Assembly (NCBI RefSeq): GCF_002086515.1
Contig: NZ_MVHH01000004.1
Span: 1 to 64,000, forward strand
Source: Mycolicibacter arupensis
GTDB taxonomy: Bacteria; Actinomycetota; Actinomycetes; Mycobacteriales; Mycobacteriaceae
Direction: 5' to 3'
Length of the DNA: 64,000 nt
This document shows, piece after piece, positions 53,170 to 62,929 of the stretch; position 1 is the first letter of the stretch, and each line of letters begins with the position of its first letter. The notes under the pieces were generated by a model. The model was not told where the DNA came from, did not search any database, and worked only from the letters and a program-made list of their open reading frames with translations. The position numbers and the translations under genes are program-made.

Positions 53170-53266
53170 TTGAAGACCGCGTGCGCCCACCGGCACCAGA
53201 TGCGCAAGCCCCCTATTGCCTGCGTCGCTGCTGTGAAGCCGATGCCCAGCTGGCACCATCGTTCAC

Positions 53267-53746
53267 ATGCCGACCCCGCCGTTCATCGTCGAGCTCCGCA
53301 CCCACATCGGCCATGCGCCGCTCTGGCTGATCGGGGTGACGGCGGTGGTGATCCGCGACGATGAAGTGCTGCTGGTCAAAAGGGCCGACAACGGCGTCTG
53401 GGCACCCGTGACCGGAATCGTGGACCCCGGCGAGGAGCCGGCGGACGCCGCCGTGCGGGAGGTGGCCGAAGAGACCGGTGTGACCGCGATTCCCGTCCGG
53501 CTGGCCTGGGTCCACGTCACCGCACCGGTGACGCACGTCAACGGCGACCAGGCGCAATACCTCGACCACGTCTTTGTTCTGCGCTGGGTGGCGGGAGAGC
53601 CCTATCCCGCCGACGACGAGAGCACGGCTGCGCGGTGGTGTGCGCGCACTGCACTGCCCGACATGCCGGAGCGGATGACGGCCCGCATCGACGCAGCGTT
53701 CGCGGCGGGTGCGACAACCCGGTTCGAGTGGAGCCGAAGTCCCTAG
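53267..53746 (+). CDS. Nudix hydrolase
   Basis: This 159-residue Nudix protein has a complete Nudix box: GIVDPGEEPADAAVREVAEE followed by T-G-V (about residues 50-72), matching G-x5-E-x7-R-E-U-x-E-E-x-G-U. Nudix enzymes cleave nucleoside diphosphates linked to another group; the substrate cannot be told. FIVELRTHIGHAPLWLIGVTAVVIRDDEVLLV at the start is shared with actinobacterial relatives annotated as NUDIX domain proteins. The ATG at 53267 begins 145 bases from the divergent PPE start. It converges on ctaB with nine bases between the stops. Confidence 0.88.
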   Translation: MPTPPFIVELRTHIGHAPLWLIGVTAVVIRDDEVLLVKRADNGVWAPVTGIVDPGEEPADAAVREVAEETGVTAIPVRLAWVHVTAPVTHVNGDQAQYLDHVFVLRWVAGEPYPADDESTAARWCARTALPDMPERMTARIDAAFAAGATTRFEWSRSP

Positions 53747-53755
53747 GACAAGAGC

Positions 53756-54679
53756 CTAGAAGAGGGTGGGCAGCCCGATCGCTGAGTCGACTGCCAGCGC
53801 GCAGAAGACCAGCGCCAGATAGTTGTTCGACTGCAGGAACAACCGCAGAGGCTTGATCGGCTCACCACGCCGCACGCCCGCGTAGAGCTGGTGGGCCATG
53901 GCCAGGAACCAGGCGCCGGCCAGGACCGCGACCGCCGCATACAGCCACCCCGCAGCAGGCACCAGCGCCAGCGTCGCCAGCACGGTCGCCCAGGTGTAGA
54001 CCACGATCCGGTGGGTGACCACATGCTCGCTGGCGACCACCGGCAGCATGGGCACCCCTGCCGCCGCGTAGTCCTCCTTGTAACGCATCGCCAGCGCCCA
54101 GGTATGCGGCGGCGTCCAGAAGAAGATCACCAGGAACATCACCACCGCGGGCCAGCCGATGGTGCCGGTGACCGCCGACCAGCCGATCACCACCGGCATG
54201 CAGCCGGCCGCCCCACCCCACACCACGTTCTGGGACGTACGGCGCTTGAGCATCATCGAATAGACCAGCACGTAGAACGCGATCGTGGCCACGGCCAGCA
54301 GGCCCGAGATCAAGTACGTAGTGCGCCACAGCCACAGGAACGAGCCGACACCGAGCCCCAGGCTGAACACCAGGGCATTGCGGGTCGGCACCGCCTCGCG
54401 GGCCAGCGGGCGAAGCGCAGTGCGCTTCATCACCTTGTCGATGTCGGCGTCGACGACGCAGTTCAGCGCATTGGCGCTGGCAGCCGCCAGCATCCCGCCG
54501 ATCAGCGTGTTGAAGATCAGCAGCGGATTCACCGTGCCGCGGTCAGCCAACAGCATCGCCGGAATGGTCGTGACCAGCAGCAACTCGATGATCCGGGGCT
54601 TGGTCAGCGACAGGTACGCCAACAACGTGCTGCGCACGGCGCGTATTCGGCGCGGCTGCGCGCGCTCGCGAATACTCAC
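53756..54679 (-). CDS. ctaB: protohaem IX farnesyltransferase CtaB
   Basis: This 307-residue UbiA-type prenyltransferase converts haem B to haem O in the cytochrome oxidase pathway. There are about eight membrane segments. The first aspartate motif is [18 protein letters not shown] near residue 78 and the second is the loop [27 protein letters not shown] near 190. [21 protein letters not shown] near 22 is the usual entry. The start is GTG at 54679 with AGGAG seven bases upstream. It is divergent from tkt, with about 210 bases between the starts. Confidence 0.95.
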   Translation of the reverse strand: MSIRERAQPRRIRAVRSTLLAYLSLTKPRIIELLLVTTIPAMLLADRGTVNPLLIFNTLIGGMLAAASANALNCVVDADIDKVMKRTALRPLAREAVPTRNALVFSLGLGVGSFLWLWRTTYLISGLLAVATIAFYVLVYSMMLKRRTSQNVVWGGAAGCMPVVIGWSAVTGTIGWPAVVMFLVIFFWTPPHTWALAMRYKEDYAAAGVPMLPVVASEHVVTHRIVVYTWATVLATLALVPAAGWLYAAVAVLAGAWFLAMAHQLYAGVRRGEPIKPLRLFLQSNNYLALVFCALAVDSAIGLPTLF

Positions 54680-54824
54680 GTGATGACTCCTAGGATGGCA
54701 GCTGCGACGCCAGCTTCTACTACCGACGATGGTAGACCGCCTGGCCAGGTCGTCCGAATCGCAGGGTCAATTCGCTCCGCAATACACACGGCGACCGCAC
54801 CTGCAACACTGCGCTCGCCCGCAC

Positions 54825-54830
54825 TAGGGT
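54825..54830 (+). promoter_or_regulatory. -10 hexamer TAGGGT of the tkt operon
   Basis: TAGGGT fits TANNNT. With a start seven bases later the leader would be about 53 bases and include the GAGGAC ribosome site near 54875. A weak TGCAAC could be the -35. Confidence 0.35.
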
Positions 54831-54889
54831 GAGAGAAGCAACTCGGCCTGTTGTGAAGACCCAATCCCGAAGATGAGGACCTGAAGTTC

Positions 54890-56989
54890 GTGACCACTGC
54901 TGCAGAGATCTCCGCTCTTACCGCCCCGCACCACCCGGCAGACTGGGCCGAGATCGACTCCGTCGCGGTCGACACCGCCCGGATCCTGGCCGCTGACGCG
55001 GTGCAGAAGGTCGGCAACGGCCACCCGGGCACCGCCATGAGCCTTGCGCCGTTGGCTTACACGCTGTTCCAGCGGGTCATGCGCCACGATCCCTCCGACA
55101 CCGACTGGCTGGGCCGCGACCGTTTCGTGCTGTCCTGCGGACACTCCAGCCTGACCCTCTACATCCAGCTCTACCTGGGTGGTTTCGGGCTGGAGCTGGC
55201 CGACATCGAAGCTCTGCGCACCTGGGGCTCCAAGACCCCGGGCCACCCGGAGTTCCGCCACACCAAGGCCGTGGAGATCACCACCGGCCCGCTCGGTCAG
55301 GGTCTGGCCTCGGCGGTCGGCATGGCGATGGCGGCGCGCTATGAGCGCGGCCTGTTCGACCCGGACACCGCGCCGGGCGAGAGCCCGTTCGACCACTTCA
55401 TCTACGTGATCGCCTCCGATGGTGACGTTCAGGAGGGCGTGACCAGCGAGGCGTCCTCGCTGGCCGGCGTCCAGCAGCTGGGCAACCTCATCGTGTTCTA
55501 CGACCACAACAAGATTTCCATCGAAGACGACACCGCGATCGCATTCAGCGAGGACACCGCGGCCCGCTACCGCGCCTACGGCTGGCATGTCCAGGAGGTC
55601 GAGGGCGGGGAGAACGTGACCGGCATCGAGGAGGCGATTGCGGCGGCTAAGGCCGTCACCGACAAGCCGTCGTTCATCTCGCTGCGCACGATCATCGGTT
55701 ACCCGTCCCCCGGCAAGATGAACACCGGGGGCATCCACGGCTCGGCGCTGGGCGCCGACGAGGTGGCAGCCACCAAGTCCGCGCTCGGTTTCGATCCCGA
55801 GAAGGCGTTCGACGTGCGCGAAGACGTGATCACCCACACCCGCGCCCTGGTGGCGCGAGGCAAGCAGGCCCACGCCGAGTGGCAGGAGCAGTTCGAGGCG
55901 TGGGCAGCCCGCGAGCCGCAGCGCAAAGCGCTGCTGGACCGCTTGCTCGCCGGTGAGCTGCCGCAGGGCTGGGACGCCGAGCTGCCGCACTGGGAGCCCG
56001 GTTCCAAGGCCGTCGCCACCCGCGCGGCATCCGGCAAGGTCCTCAACGCCGTGGGCGCGAAGCTTCCCGAGTTGTGGGGCGGCTCAGCCGATCTGGCGGG
56101 CAGCAACAACACCACCATGGACGGGGTGAAGTCGTTCGGCCCGACCTCGATCTCCACCGGCGAGTACAGCGCGGACCCGTACGGCCGTACCCTGCACTTC
56201 GGGATCCGTGAGCACGCCATGGGTTCGATCCTGTCCGGCATCGTTTTGCACGGACCTACCCGCGCCTACGGCGGCACCTTCCTGCAGTTCTCGGACTACA
56301 TGCGGCCGGCGGTGCGGCTGGCCGCGCTGATGGACATCGACCCCATCTACGTGTGGACGCACGACTCGATCGGGCTGGGTGAAGACGGCCCCACCCACCA
56401 GCCCATCGAGCACCTCGCGGCGTTGCGTGCCATCCCCCGGCTCTCGGTGGTGCGTCCGGCCGACGCCAACGAGACGGCCTACGCCTGGCGTACCGTGCTG
56501 GCTCGCGGCGCAGACAGCGGCCCGGTGGGGCTGATCCTGACCCGGCAGAATGTGCCGATCCTGGAGGGCACCGATGCCGAGGGTGTCGCGCGCGGCGGCT
56601 ACGTGCTCGGTGGTCTCGATGCCGCCGGTACCGATCAGCCCGACGTCGTGCTGATCGCCACCGGGTCGGAGGTGCAGCTCGCGGTCGAAGCGCAGAAGAT
56701 CTTGGCGGCCCAGGACATCACCGCTCGGGTGGTGTCGATGACCTGCCTGGAGTGGTTCGAATCTCAGCCGGTCGACTACCGCGACGCGGTGTTGCCGCCC
56801 TCGGTGTCGGCGCGAGTTGCCGTCGAAGCCGGCATCGCACAGTGCTGGCACAAGATCGTCGGCGACACCGGCGAGATCGTGTCGATCGAGCGCTACGGCG
56901 AATCAGCCGACTACCAGACGCTGTTCCGCGAGTTCGGCGTGACCGCGGAGGCCGTCGTCGCCGCGGCCATCAGAACCCTGGACAACTGA
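54890..56989 (+). CDS. tkt: transketolase
   Basis: This 699-residue thiamine-diphosphate enzyme moves two-carbon units in the non-oxidative pentose-phosphate pathway. [16 protein letters not shown] near residue 43 holds catalytic and cofactor residues; [19 protein letters not shown] near 178 is the ThDP/metal motif; [14 protein letters not shown] near 440 carries the glutamate that activates the cofactor; [26 protein letters not shown] near 490 is typical. The length is normal. The GTG at 54890 is preceded by GAGGAC. It heads the operon tkt-tal-zwf-opcA-pgl. Confidence 0.97.
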   Translation: MTTAAEISALTAPHHPADWAEIDSVAVDTARILAADAVQKVGNGHPGTAMSLAPLAYTLFQRVMRHDPSDTDWLGRDRFVLSCGHSSLTLYIQLYLGGFGLELADIEALRTWGSKTPGHPEFRHTKAVEITTGPLGQGLASAVGMAMAARYERGLFDPDTAPGESPFDHFIYVIASDGDVQEGVTSEASSLAGVQQLGNLIVFYDHNKISIEDDTAIAFSEDTAARYRAYGWHVQEVEGGENVTGIEEAIAAAKAVTDKPSFISLRTIIGYPSPGKMNTGGIHGSALGADEVAATKSALGFDPEKAFDVREDVITHTRALVARGKQAHAEWQEQFEAWAAREPQRKALLDRLLAGELPQGWDAELPHWEPGSKAVATRAASGKVLNAVGAKLPELWGGSADLAGSNNTTMDGVKSFGPTSISTGEYSADPYGRTLHFGIREHAMGSILSGIVLHGPTRAYGGTFLQFSDYMRPAVRLAALMDIDPIYVWTHDSIGLGEDGPTHQPIEHLAALRAIPRLSVVRPADANETAYAWRTVLARGADSGPVGLILTRQNVPILEGTDAEGVARGGYVLGGLDAAGTDQPDVVLIATGSEVQLAVEAQKILAAQDITARVVSMTCLEWFESQPVDYRDAVLPPSVSARVAVEAGIAQCWHKIVGDTGEIVSIERYGESADYQTLFREFGVTAEAVVAAAIRTLDN

Positions 56990-57024
56990 CATCGGTCGAC
57001 TGGTCGATCGAGAAGGAGCGCAAC

Positions 57025-58137
57025 ATGACTCAGAATCCGAAGCTTGCCGCTCTGGCCGCCGCCGGCGTGTCGGTATGGCTCGATGACCTGTCCCGTGACC
57101 GGCTGACCTCGGGCAACCTCGTCGAACTCGTCGCCACCCGCAGCGTGGTGGGGGTGACCACCAACCCGACCATCTTCCAGAAGGCGCTGGAGAAGGGACA
57201 TGCCTACGACCAGCAGCTGGCCGAGCTTGCCGCTCGTGGCGCCGACGTGGACGCGGTGATCCGCACCGTCACCACCGATGACGTGCGCAACGCGTGCGAC
57301 GTGCTGGCTGCGGCGTGGGAGGCCTCCGACGGCGTGGATGGGCGGGTCTCGATCGAGGTGGATCCGCGCCTTGCCCACGACACCGACAAGACCGTCGCCC
57401 AGGCCGTCGAGCTGTGGAAGATCGTCGACCGACCCAACCTGTTCATCAAGATTCCGGCCACCAAGGCGGGGCTGCCCGCGATCAGCGCGGTTCTGGCTGA
57501 GGGGATTTCGGTCAACGTCACCCTGATCTTCTCGGTCGAACGGCACCGCGAGGTGATGGACGCCTACCTGGCTGGCCTGGAAGCGGCCAGGACCGCCGGG
57601 CATGACCTGTCCACGATTCACTCGGTGGCCTCATTCTTCGTGTCCCGGGTGGACACCGAGATCGACGCCCGGCTGGAGAAGATCGGCTCGGCCGAGGCGC
57701 TGGCCCTGCGCGGCAAGGCCGGCCTCGCCAACGCCCGGTTGGCCTACGCCGCCTACGAAGAGGTCTTCACCGGTGAACGCTTCGCCGCGCTGGCCGCCGA
57801 CGGCGCCCGGGTACAGCGCCCACTGTGGGCGTCCACCGGGGTCAAGAACCCGGACTATCCCGACACCCTGTATGTCACCGAACTGGTTGCGGCGCATACC
57901 GTCAACACCATGCCGGAGCCGACGCTGGATGCGGTGGCCGACCACGGTGAGGTCACCGGCGACACCATCACCGGGACCGCGGCGGCCTCTGAGCAGGTGT
58001 TCGAGAAACTCGAGGCGGTGGGGATCGATGTCACCGACGTCTTCATCGTGTTGGAATCCGAAGGCGTAGAGAAGTTCGAAGCGTCCTGGGGTGAGCTGCT
58101 GGAGGCCACCGCGGCGCAGCTCGACGGGGCCAAGTGA
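57025..58137 (+). CDS. tal: transaldolase
   Basis: This 370-residue transaldolase is of the long actinobacterial type. [17 protein letters not shown] near residue 16, [13 protein letters not shown] near 43, and the Schiff-base lysine in [16 protein letters not shown] near 147 are clear; [19 protein letters not shown] near 172 follows. It moves a dihydroxyacetone unit between sugar phosphates. The ATG at 57025 is chosen for the clear GAAGGAG ribosome site (57012-57018) and family N-terminus; the longer upstream frame overlaps tkt. It starts 35 bases after tkt and lies four bases before zwf. Confidence 0.97.
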   Translation: MTQNPKLAALAAAGVSVWLDDLSRDRLTSGNLVELVATRSVVGVTTNPTIFQKALEKGHAYDQQLAELAARGADVDAVIRTVTTDDVRNACDVLAAAWEASDGVDGRVSIEVDPRLAHDTDKTVAQAVELWKIVDRPNLFIKIPATKAGLPAISAVLAEGISVNVTLIFSVERHREVMDAYLAGLEAARTAGHDLSTIHSVASFFVSRVDTEIDARLEKIGSAEALALRGKAGLANARLAYAAYEEVFTGERFAALAADGARVQRPLWASTGVKNPDYPDTLYVTELVAAHTVNTMPEPTLDAVADHGEVTGDTITGTAAASEQVFEKLEAVGIDVTDVFIVLESEGVEKFEASWGELLEATAAQLDGAK

Positions 58138-58141
58138 TCTG

Positions 58142-59698
58142 ATGGGCGGCGCCGGGGCAGCGCGCAACGCCGCAACGGAATGGCGCAATCCGTTGCGCGA
58201 CAAGCGGGACAAACGCCTGCCCCGTATCGCTGGTCCCTGCGGCGTGGTGATCTTCGGGGTCACCGGAGACCTGGCCAGGCGCAAGCTGATGCCGGCGATC
58301 TACGACTTAGCAAACCGTGGGCTGCTGCCGCCCACGTTTGCCCTGGTCGGGTTCGCCCGCCGGGACTGGGCCGACGAAGACTTTGCCGACGTGGTCTACC
58401 AGGCCGTCAAGGAACATGCCCGGACCCCGTTTCGCCAGGTGGTGTGGGATCGGCTGGCGGCCGGATTCCGTTTTGTGACAGGCACCTTCGATGACGACGA
58501 GGCCTTCGCCCGGCTGGCCAAGACCCTCGAAGATCTCGACACCGAACGCGGTACCGGCGGCAATCATGCCTTTTACCTGTCGATTCCGCCCGGGGCCTTC
58601 CCGGTGGTGTGCGAGAAGCTGCACTCGACGGGGCTGGCCCGGCCGCGCGACGGCCGTTGGAGCCGGGTGGTGATCGAGAAGCCGTTCGGCCATGACCTGA
58701 CCAGTGCTGTCGAGCTCAACTCCGTGGTCAACAGCGTTTTTCCGGAGGAGTCGGTGTTCCGGATCGACCACTACCTGGGCAAAGAGACCGTGCAGAACAT
58801 CCTGGCCCTGCGCTTTGCCAATCAGCTGTTCGATCCGATCTGGAACGCCCACTACGTCGACCACGTACAGATCACCATGGCCGAGGACATCGGCCTGGGC
58901 GGGCGAGCCGGATATTACGACGGCATCGGGGCGGCCCGGGATGTGATCCAGAACCACCTGCTGCAGCTGCTGGCGCTCACCGCCATGGAGGAGCCGGTGA
59001 GCTTCTCCCCCGCCGAATTGCAGGCCGAGAAGATCAAGGTGCTCTCGGCCACCCGACTGGCCCAGCCGTTGGATGAGACCACCTCCCGCGGCCAATACGC
59101 CGCCGGATGGCAGGGTGGCCAGCACGTCGTGGGCCTGCTCGACGAGGACGGGTTCGCCCACGATTCGCGGACCGAGACGTTTGCGGCGATCACCTTGGAA
59201 GTCGACACCCGACGCTGGGCGGGTGTGCCGTTCTACCTGCGGACCGGCAAGCGCCTGGGGCGGCGGGTCACCGAAATCGCGCTGGTGTTCAAGCGGGCGC
59301 CGCACCTGCCGTTCGACGCCACCATGACCGACGAGCTGGGCAAGAACGCACTCGTCATCCGGGTCCAGCCCGACGAGGGAATCACGCTGCGGTTCGGATC
59401 CAAGGTGCCCGGTCACCTGATGGAGGTCCGCGACGTCAACATGGACTTCTCCTATGGATCGGCGTTCTCCGAGGATTCCCCGGAGGCCTACGAACGCTTG
59501 ATCCTGGATGTGCTGCTGGGTGAGCCGTCACTGTTCCCGGTCAATGCCGAGGTCGAATTATCTTGGGAGATACTCGATCCGGTGCTCGAGAACTGGGCCG
59601 AGCACGGCCAGCCCGAGCCGTACGTGGCCGGGAGCTGGGGCCCGAAGTCGTCGTTCGAGATGCTCACGCGATCCGGTCGGGAATGGCGGAGGCCCTAG
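58142..59698 (+). CDS. zwf: glucose-6-phosphate 1-dehydrogenase
   Basis: This 518-residue enzyme (Zwf2-like) makes 6-phosphogluconolactone and NADPH. The nucleotide motif is VIFGVTGDLARRKLMPAIYDL near residue 36. The catalytic site is VFRIDHYLGKETVQNILALRFAN near 206. The C-terminal region includes PFYLRTGKRLGRRVTEIALVFK near 363. The ATG at 58142 lies four bases after the tal stop. Its partner OpcA is encoded next, after 59 bases that hold a GAGGAGGAG ribosome site. Confidence 0.97.
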   Translation: MGGAGAARNAATEWRNPLRDKRDKRLPRIAGPCGVVIFGVTGDLARRKLMPAIYDLANRGLLPPTFALVGFARRDWADEDFADVVYQAVKEHARTPFRQVVWDRLAAGFRFVTGTFDDDEAFARLAKTLEDLDTERGTGGNHAFYLSIPPGAFPVVCEKLHSTGLARPRDGRWSRVVIEKPFGHDLTSAVELNSVVNSVFPEESVFRIDHYLGKETVQNILALRFANQLFDPIWNAHYVDHVQITMAEDIGLGGRAGYYDGIGAARDVIQNHLLQLLALTAMEEPVSFSPAELQAEKIKVLSATRLAQPLDETTSRGQYAAGWQGGQHVVGLLDEDGFAHDSRTETFAAITLEVDTRRWAGVPFYLRTGKRLGRRVTEIALVFKRAPHLPFDATMTDELGKNALVIRVQPDEGITLRFGSKVPGHLMEVRDVNMDFSYGSAFSEDSPEAYERLILDVLLGEPSLFPVNAEVELSWEILDPVLENWAEHGQPEPYVAGSWGPKSSFEMLTRSGREWRRP

Positions 59699-59757
59699 AT
59701 GATCCGCGCCGCCGACGATGCAGAGCGAAGGATGAGCGATGAGGAGGAGCGGCGCTC

Positions 59758-60669
59758 ATGATCATCGAGCTTCCCGACACCACTACCACCGCTATCAACA
59801 AGAAGCTCGACGCGATTCGCGAGCAGGTGGGTGCGGCGACGACGGGCCGGGTCCTGACCCTGATCATCGCGATCGGAAATGACGCGCTGCTCGACGAGTC
59901 CGTCGCCGCGGCCAATATCGCCAGCCAAGAACACCCGAGCCGGGTGATCGTGGTGGTCACCGGCGATACCGAGGCGCCACAGGCCCGCCTGGACGCCGAG
60001 CTGCGAATGTTCGGCGACGCCGGCGCCAGCGAGATCGTGGTGCTGCGGCTGCACGGCCCGCTGGCCGAACACGCCGACGCCGTCGTGGTGCCCTTCCTGC
60101 TTCCCGATATCCCGGTGGTCGCGTGGTGGCCCGACACCGCGCCGGCATCGCCGGCCACGGACCCGCTCGGAGCATTGGCGTTGCGGCGGATCACCGACGC
60201 CACCAACGCCCCCGATCCCCGGGCAGCGATCACCAGCCGCCGAAACGGCTACACCGCCGGCGACACCGACCTGTCGTGGAGCCGGGTCACCTACTGGCGG
60301 GCGTTGCTCGCCTCGGCACTGGATCAGCCGCCATTCGAGCCGATCCGTTCGGCGGTGGTGTCGGGCCTCGCGACCGAACCCGCCCTGGACATGCTGGCGG
60401 GCTGGCTGGCCAGCCGCATCGACGGTCCGGTCCGCCGCACGGTCGGCGACCTCAAGATCGAGCTGACTCGCGACAGCGAGACCGTGTCGTTGAGCCGCCC
60501 GCAAGAGGGTGTGACCGCCACCTTGCGCCGCACCGGCAAGCCCGAAGCCCTGGTCCCGCTACCCCGCCGGGTCACCGCCGAATGCCTGGCCGAAGACCTG
60601 CGCAGACTCGATCCCGACCTCATCTACGGCGCAGCGCTGGCCGGCCTCGAAGAAGTGGAGTACCTGTGA
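59758..60669 (+). CDS. opcA: OpcA, assembly/allosteric protein of glucose-6-phosphate dehydrogenase
   Basis: This 303-residue protein belongs to the OpcA family known from cyanobacteria and actinobacteria, where it activates or assembles Zwf. It opens with [10 protein letters not shown] and contains [32 protein letters not shown] near residue 30, the family core [21 protein letters not shown] near 112, and [35 protein letters not shown] sequence near 160. The length matches Rv1446c. It overlaps pgl by four bases (GTGA), keeping the oxidative branch genes together. Confidence 0.95.
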   Translation: MIIELPDTTTTAINKKLDAIREQVGAATTGRVLTLIIAIGNDALLDESVAAANIASQEHPSRVIVVVTGDTEAPQARLDAELRMFGDAGASEIVVLRLHGPLAEHADAVVVPFLLPDIPVVAWWPDTAPASPATDPLGALALRRITDATNAPDPRAAITSRRNGYTAGDTDLSWSRVTYWRALLASALDQPPFEPIRSAVVSGLATEPALDMLAGWLASRIDGPVRRTVGDLKIELTRDSETVSLSRPQEGVTATLRRTGKPEALVPLPRRVTAECLAEDLRRLDPDLIYGAALAGLEEVEYL

Positions 60670-61409
60670 TCGTTGCGCCCTACCCCGACGTGGACGCCCT
60701 GGTCGCCGCCGCCGGTGACCGGCTGGCGGACGCCGTCGAGTCGGCCATCGCGGCCCGAGGCCGTGCCCTGCTGGTGCTGACCGGCGGCGGAACCGGCATC
60801 GGGCTGCTGCGCAGACTCGGCGAACATGCCGCACGGATCGACTGGGAACGCGTACACGTCTACTTCGGCGACGACCGCTTCGTGCCTGGCGACGACGCTG
60901 AACGCAACGAGAAGCAGGCCCGAGAGGCGCTGTTGGACCACGTCGGTATCCCGGCGGGCAACATTTACGCGATGGCCGCCAGCGACGGCGCATTCGGCGA
61001 TGATCTGGACGTGGCGGCGCTGGCCTACGAGCAGCTCCTGGCCGATCATGCCGAACCCGGTGAGCGCACGCCCGACTTCGACGTGCACCTGCTGGGCATG
61101 GGCGGCGAGGGCCATGTCAACTCGCTGTTCCCGGACACCCCGGCGGTCATCGAATCCGCACGGCTGGTGCTCCCGGTCCACGACTCGCCGAAGCCGCCCC
61201 CGCGCCGCATCACCCTGACACTGCCGGCGATTCAGCGCTCCCGCGAGGTGTGGCTGGTGGTGGCCGGGGAAGCCAAGGCCGAGGCGGTAGCGGCCGCGGT
61301 CGGAGGTGCCGACCCGGTGGCGGTGCCCGCCGCCGGAGCGATCGGGCGTGAGCAGACGGTCTGGTTGCTCGACGAAGCGGCGGCATCGCTGCTGCCCGCC
61401 ACGTCATAA
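60666..61409 (+). CDS. pgl: 6-phosphogluconolactonase
   Basis: This 247-residue enzyme (DevB, Rv1445c) hydrolyses 6-phosphogluconolactone from Zwf. [23 protein letters not shown] near residue 40, [23 protein letters not shown] near 67 and the catalytic-histidine motif [14 protein letters not shown] near 143 define the family. The GTG at 60666 overlaps the opcA stop and gives the same length as Rv1445c. The TAA stop is shared with the next ATG (TAATG), so the next gene can be read by re-initiation. Confidence 0.96.
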   Translation: MIVAPYPDVDALVAAAGDRLADAVESAIAARGRALLVLTGGGTGIGLLRRLGEHAARIDWERVHVYFGDDRFVPGDDAERNEKQAREALLDHVGIPAGNIYAMAASDGAFGDDLDVAALAYEQLLADHAEPGERTPDFDVHLLGMGGEGHVNSLFPDTPAVIESARLVLPVHDSPKPPPRRITLTLPAIQRSREVWLVVAGEAKAEAVAAAVGGADPVAVPAAGAIGREQTVWLLDEAAASLLPATS

Positions 61410-61807
61410 TGAGCGCTATGGCAGACAGAAGCTCGGGATCCGGCACGGAACGTAAGCGACTCAAGACGCTGGCTCAGGCGGCCCTGAACGCCGACGTGAC
61501 GGTCGGGCAGCTCGAAGATGTCCTTGATGGTCTGGGCGGCACCATGAACGAGCTCAACAGTTCACTGTCTCATCTCAACGCGACGATCGAACGCCTGGGC
61601 GGCGGCCTGGACCACCTTGAGGAGACCATGTCCAGCTTGGATGATCTCGCTCGTCGCCTGGTCACGCTGATCGAGCCGGTGGAGGCGATCGTCAGCCGGA
61701 TCGACTACCTGGTCGAAGTCGGCGAGACGGCGATGGCGCCCCTGACGGCGACCGAGAACGCCGTGCGCGGCGTATTCAATGCCATGCGAAATCGGGTGGT
61801 GCGCTGA
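61409..61807 (+). CDS. conserved protein of the pentose-phosphate operon, Rv1444c-like
   Basis: This 132-residue protein has no named domain. After a basic start (GTERKRLKTLAQAALNADV) it is a long amphipathic helix with heptad-like spacing: LEDVLDGLGGTMNELNSSLS, then HLNATIERLGGGLDHLEETM and SSLDDLARRLVTLIEPVEAI, so it is likely a coiled coil. It overlaps the pgl stop as TAATG; a second ATG lies three codons further on (61418). Position suggests a link with the oxidative pentose-phosphate enzymes or with the cell envelope; the actual role is unknown. Confidence 0.82.
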   Translation: MSAMADRSSGSGTERKRLKTLAQAALNADVTVGQLEDVLDGLGGTMNELNSSLSHLNATIERLGGGLDHLEETMSSLDDLARRLVTLIEPVEAIVSRIDYLVEVGETAMAPLTATENAVRGVFNAMRNRVVR

Positions 61808-61866
61808 CGTCTGGACGCTCGGACAGATCCGTCGGGCCGCGGCGCGCTGGCTGCCGCCCCCCGGAC

Positions 61867-62100
61867 TCAGGCGTATTTGATGAGCAGGCCCACCGCGATG
61901 ATCGAGGTCAGCCAGATCGCGATCACGAAGTAGGTCAGCCGGTCCAGGTTCTTCTCAACCACCGTCGAACCGGACAGGCTGGACTGCACACCGCCGCCGA
62001 ACAGCGTCGACAGGCCGCCGCCCTTGGCGCGGTGCAGCAGCACCAGCAGAATCACCAGCAAGCTGGTGATCACCAAGAGAATCTGCAGCGTCAAGATCAT
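61867..62100 (-). CDS. secG: preprotein translocase subunit SecG
   Basis: This 77-residue protein has two membrane helices, LTLQILLVITSLLVILLVLL and LTYFVIAIWLTSIIAVGLLI, joined by the loop HRAKGGGLSTLFGGGVQSSL that is the SecG signature. It assists SecYE in protein export. The ATG at 62100 is the only start and has TAGGGT (62107-62112) six bases upstream. Its own promoter separates it from tpiA, which lies 43 bases upstream on the same strand. Confidence 0.95.
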   Translation of the reverse strand: MILTLQILLVITSLLVILLVLLHRAKGGGLSTLFGGGVQSSLSGSTVVEKNLDRLTYFVIAIWLTSIIAVGLLIKYA

Positions 62101-62106
62101 TCCGCT

Positions 62107-62112
62107 ACCCTA
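62107..62112 (-). promoter_or_regulatory. -10 hexamer TAGGGT of secG
   Basis: TAGGGT on the minus strand is followed by six bases and the secG ATG, which suggests a leaderless transcript inside the glycolytic cluster. Confidence 0.5.
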
Positions 62113-62143
62113 CCGTTCGTCTCAGGCCGGCTCCGGCGCCGGG

Positions 62144-62929
62144 TCAAGGGAGGGGCCCGCCGGCGGCCAGCGCCGCCAGCATCGCGAACTGCTCACCATC
62201 GAGCGAGGCTCCGCCCACCAGACCACCGTCCACATCGGGCTGGCCGATGAGTTCGCCCACGTTCTTGGCATTCACCGAGCCGCCGTAGAGCACCCGGACG
62301 GTGTCGGCGATCTTGGGCGAGGCAAGCTTGCCCAGCTCGCTGCGCACCGCCGCGCAGACCTCCTGCGCGTCGGCCGCACCGGCCACCCGGCCGGTGCCGA
62401 TGGCCCACACCGGTTCGTAGGCGATGACGCTCGCACCGATCTGCTCGGCGCTCAGCCCGGCCAGGGAACCGCGCAACTGCTCCAGGCAGTACTCGACGTG
62501 GTCGCCGGCCTCTCGGATCTGAAGGTGCTCACCGATGCAGATGATCGGGGTCAGGCCGTGCTTGAGGGCGGCGGCGGCCTTCGCGGCGACCAGCGCGTCG
62601 TCCTCACCGTGGTAGCTGCGACGCTCGGAGTGCCCGACGACCACAAAGGTGCAGCCCAGCTTGGCCAGGAACGCCCCGCTGACCTCGCCGGTGTAGGCGC
62701 CCGCGTCGTGCTGCGAGAGGTCCTGGGCACCGAACGTGAGCCTGAGCTTGTCGCCGTCGACCAGGGTCTGCACGCTGCGCAGGTCGGTGAACGGCGGCAA
62801 GACCGTGACGTCGACCTTGTCGAAGTACTTGTCCGGCAGCGCGAAAGCCACCTTCTGCACCAGAGCGATCGCCTCGAAATGGTTGAGGTTCATCTTCCAG
62901 TTGCCGGCGATCAACGGCTTGCGACTCAT
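62144..62929 (-). CDS. tpiA: triosephosphate isomerase
   Basis: This 261-residue glycolytic enzyme interconverts dihydroxyacetone phosphate and glyceraldehyde 3-phosphate. [16 protein letters not shown] opens the protein with the catalytic lysine (residue 12), [16 protein letters not shown] near 97 carries the histidine, and [16 protein letters not shown] near 168 carries the catalytic glutamate and loop 6. [15 protein letters not shown] near 212 binds phosphate. The ATG at 62929 overlaps the pgk stop (ATGA), as in the usual gap-pgk-tpiA order. Confidence 0.97.
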   Translation of the reverse strand: MSRKPLIAGNWKMNLNHFEAIALVQKVAFALPDKYFDKVDVTVLPPFTDLRSVQTLVDGDKLRLTFGAQDLSQHDAGAYTGEVSGAFLAKLGCTFVVVGHSERRSYHGEDDALVAAKAAAALKHGLTPIICIGEHLQIREAGDHVEYCLEQLRGSLAGLSAEQIGASVIAYEPVWAIGTGRVAGAADAQEVCAAVRSELGKLASPKIADTVRVLYGGSVNAKNVGELIGQPDVDGGLVGGASLDGEQFAMLAALAAGGPLP

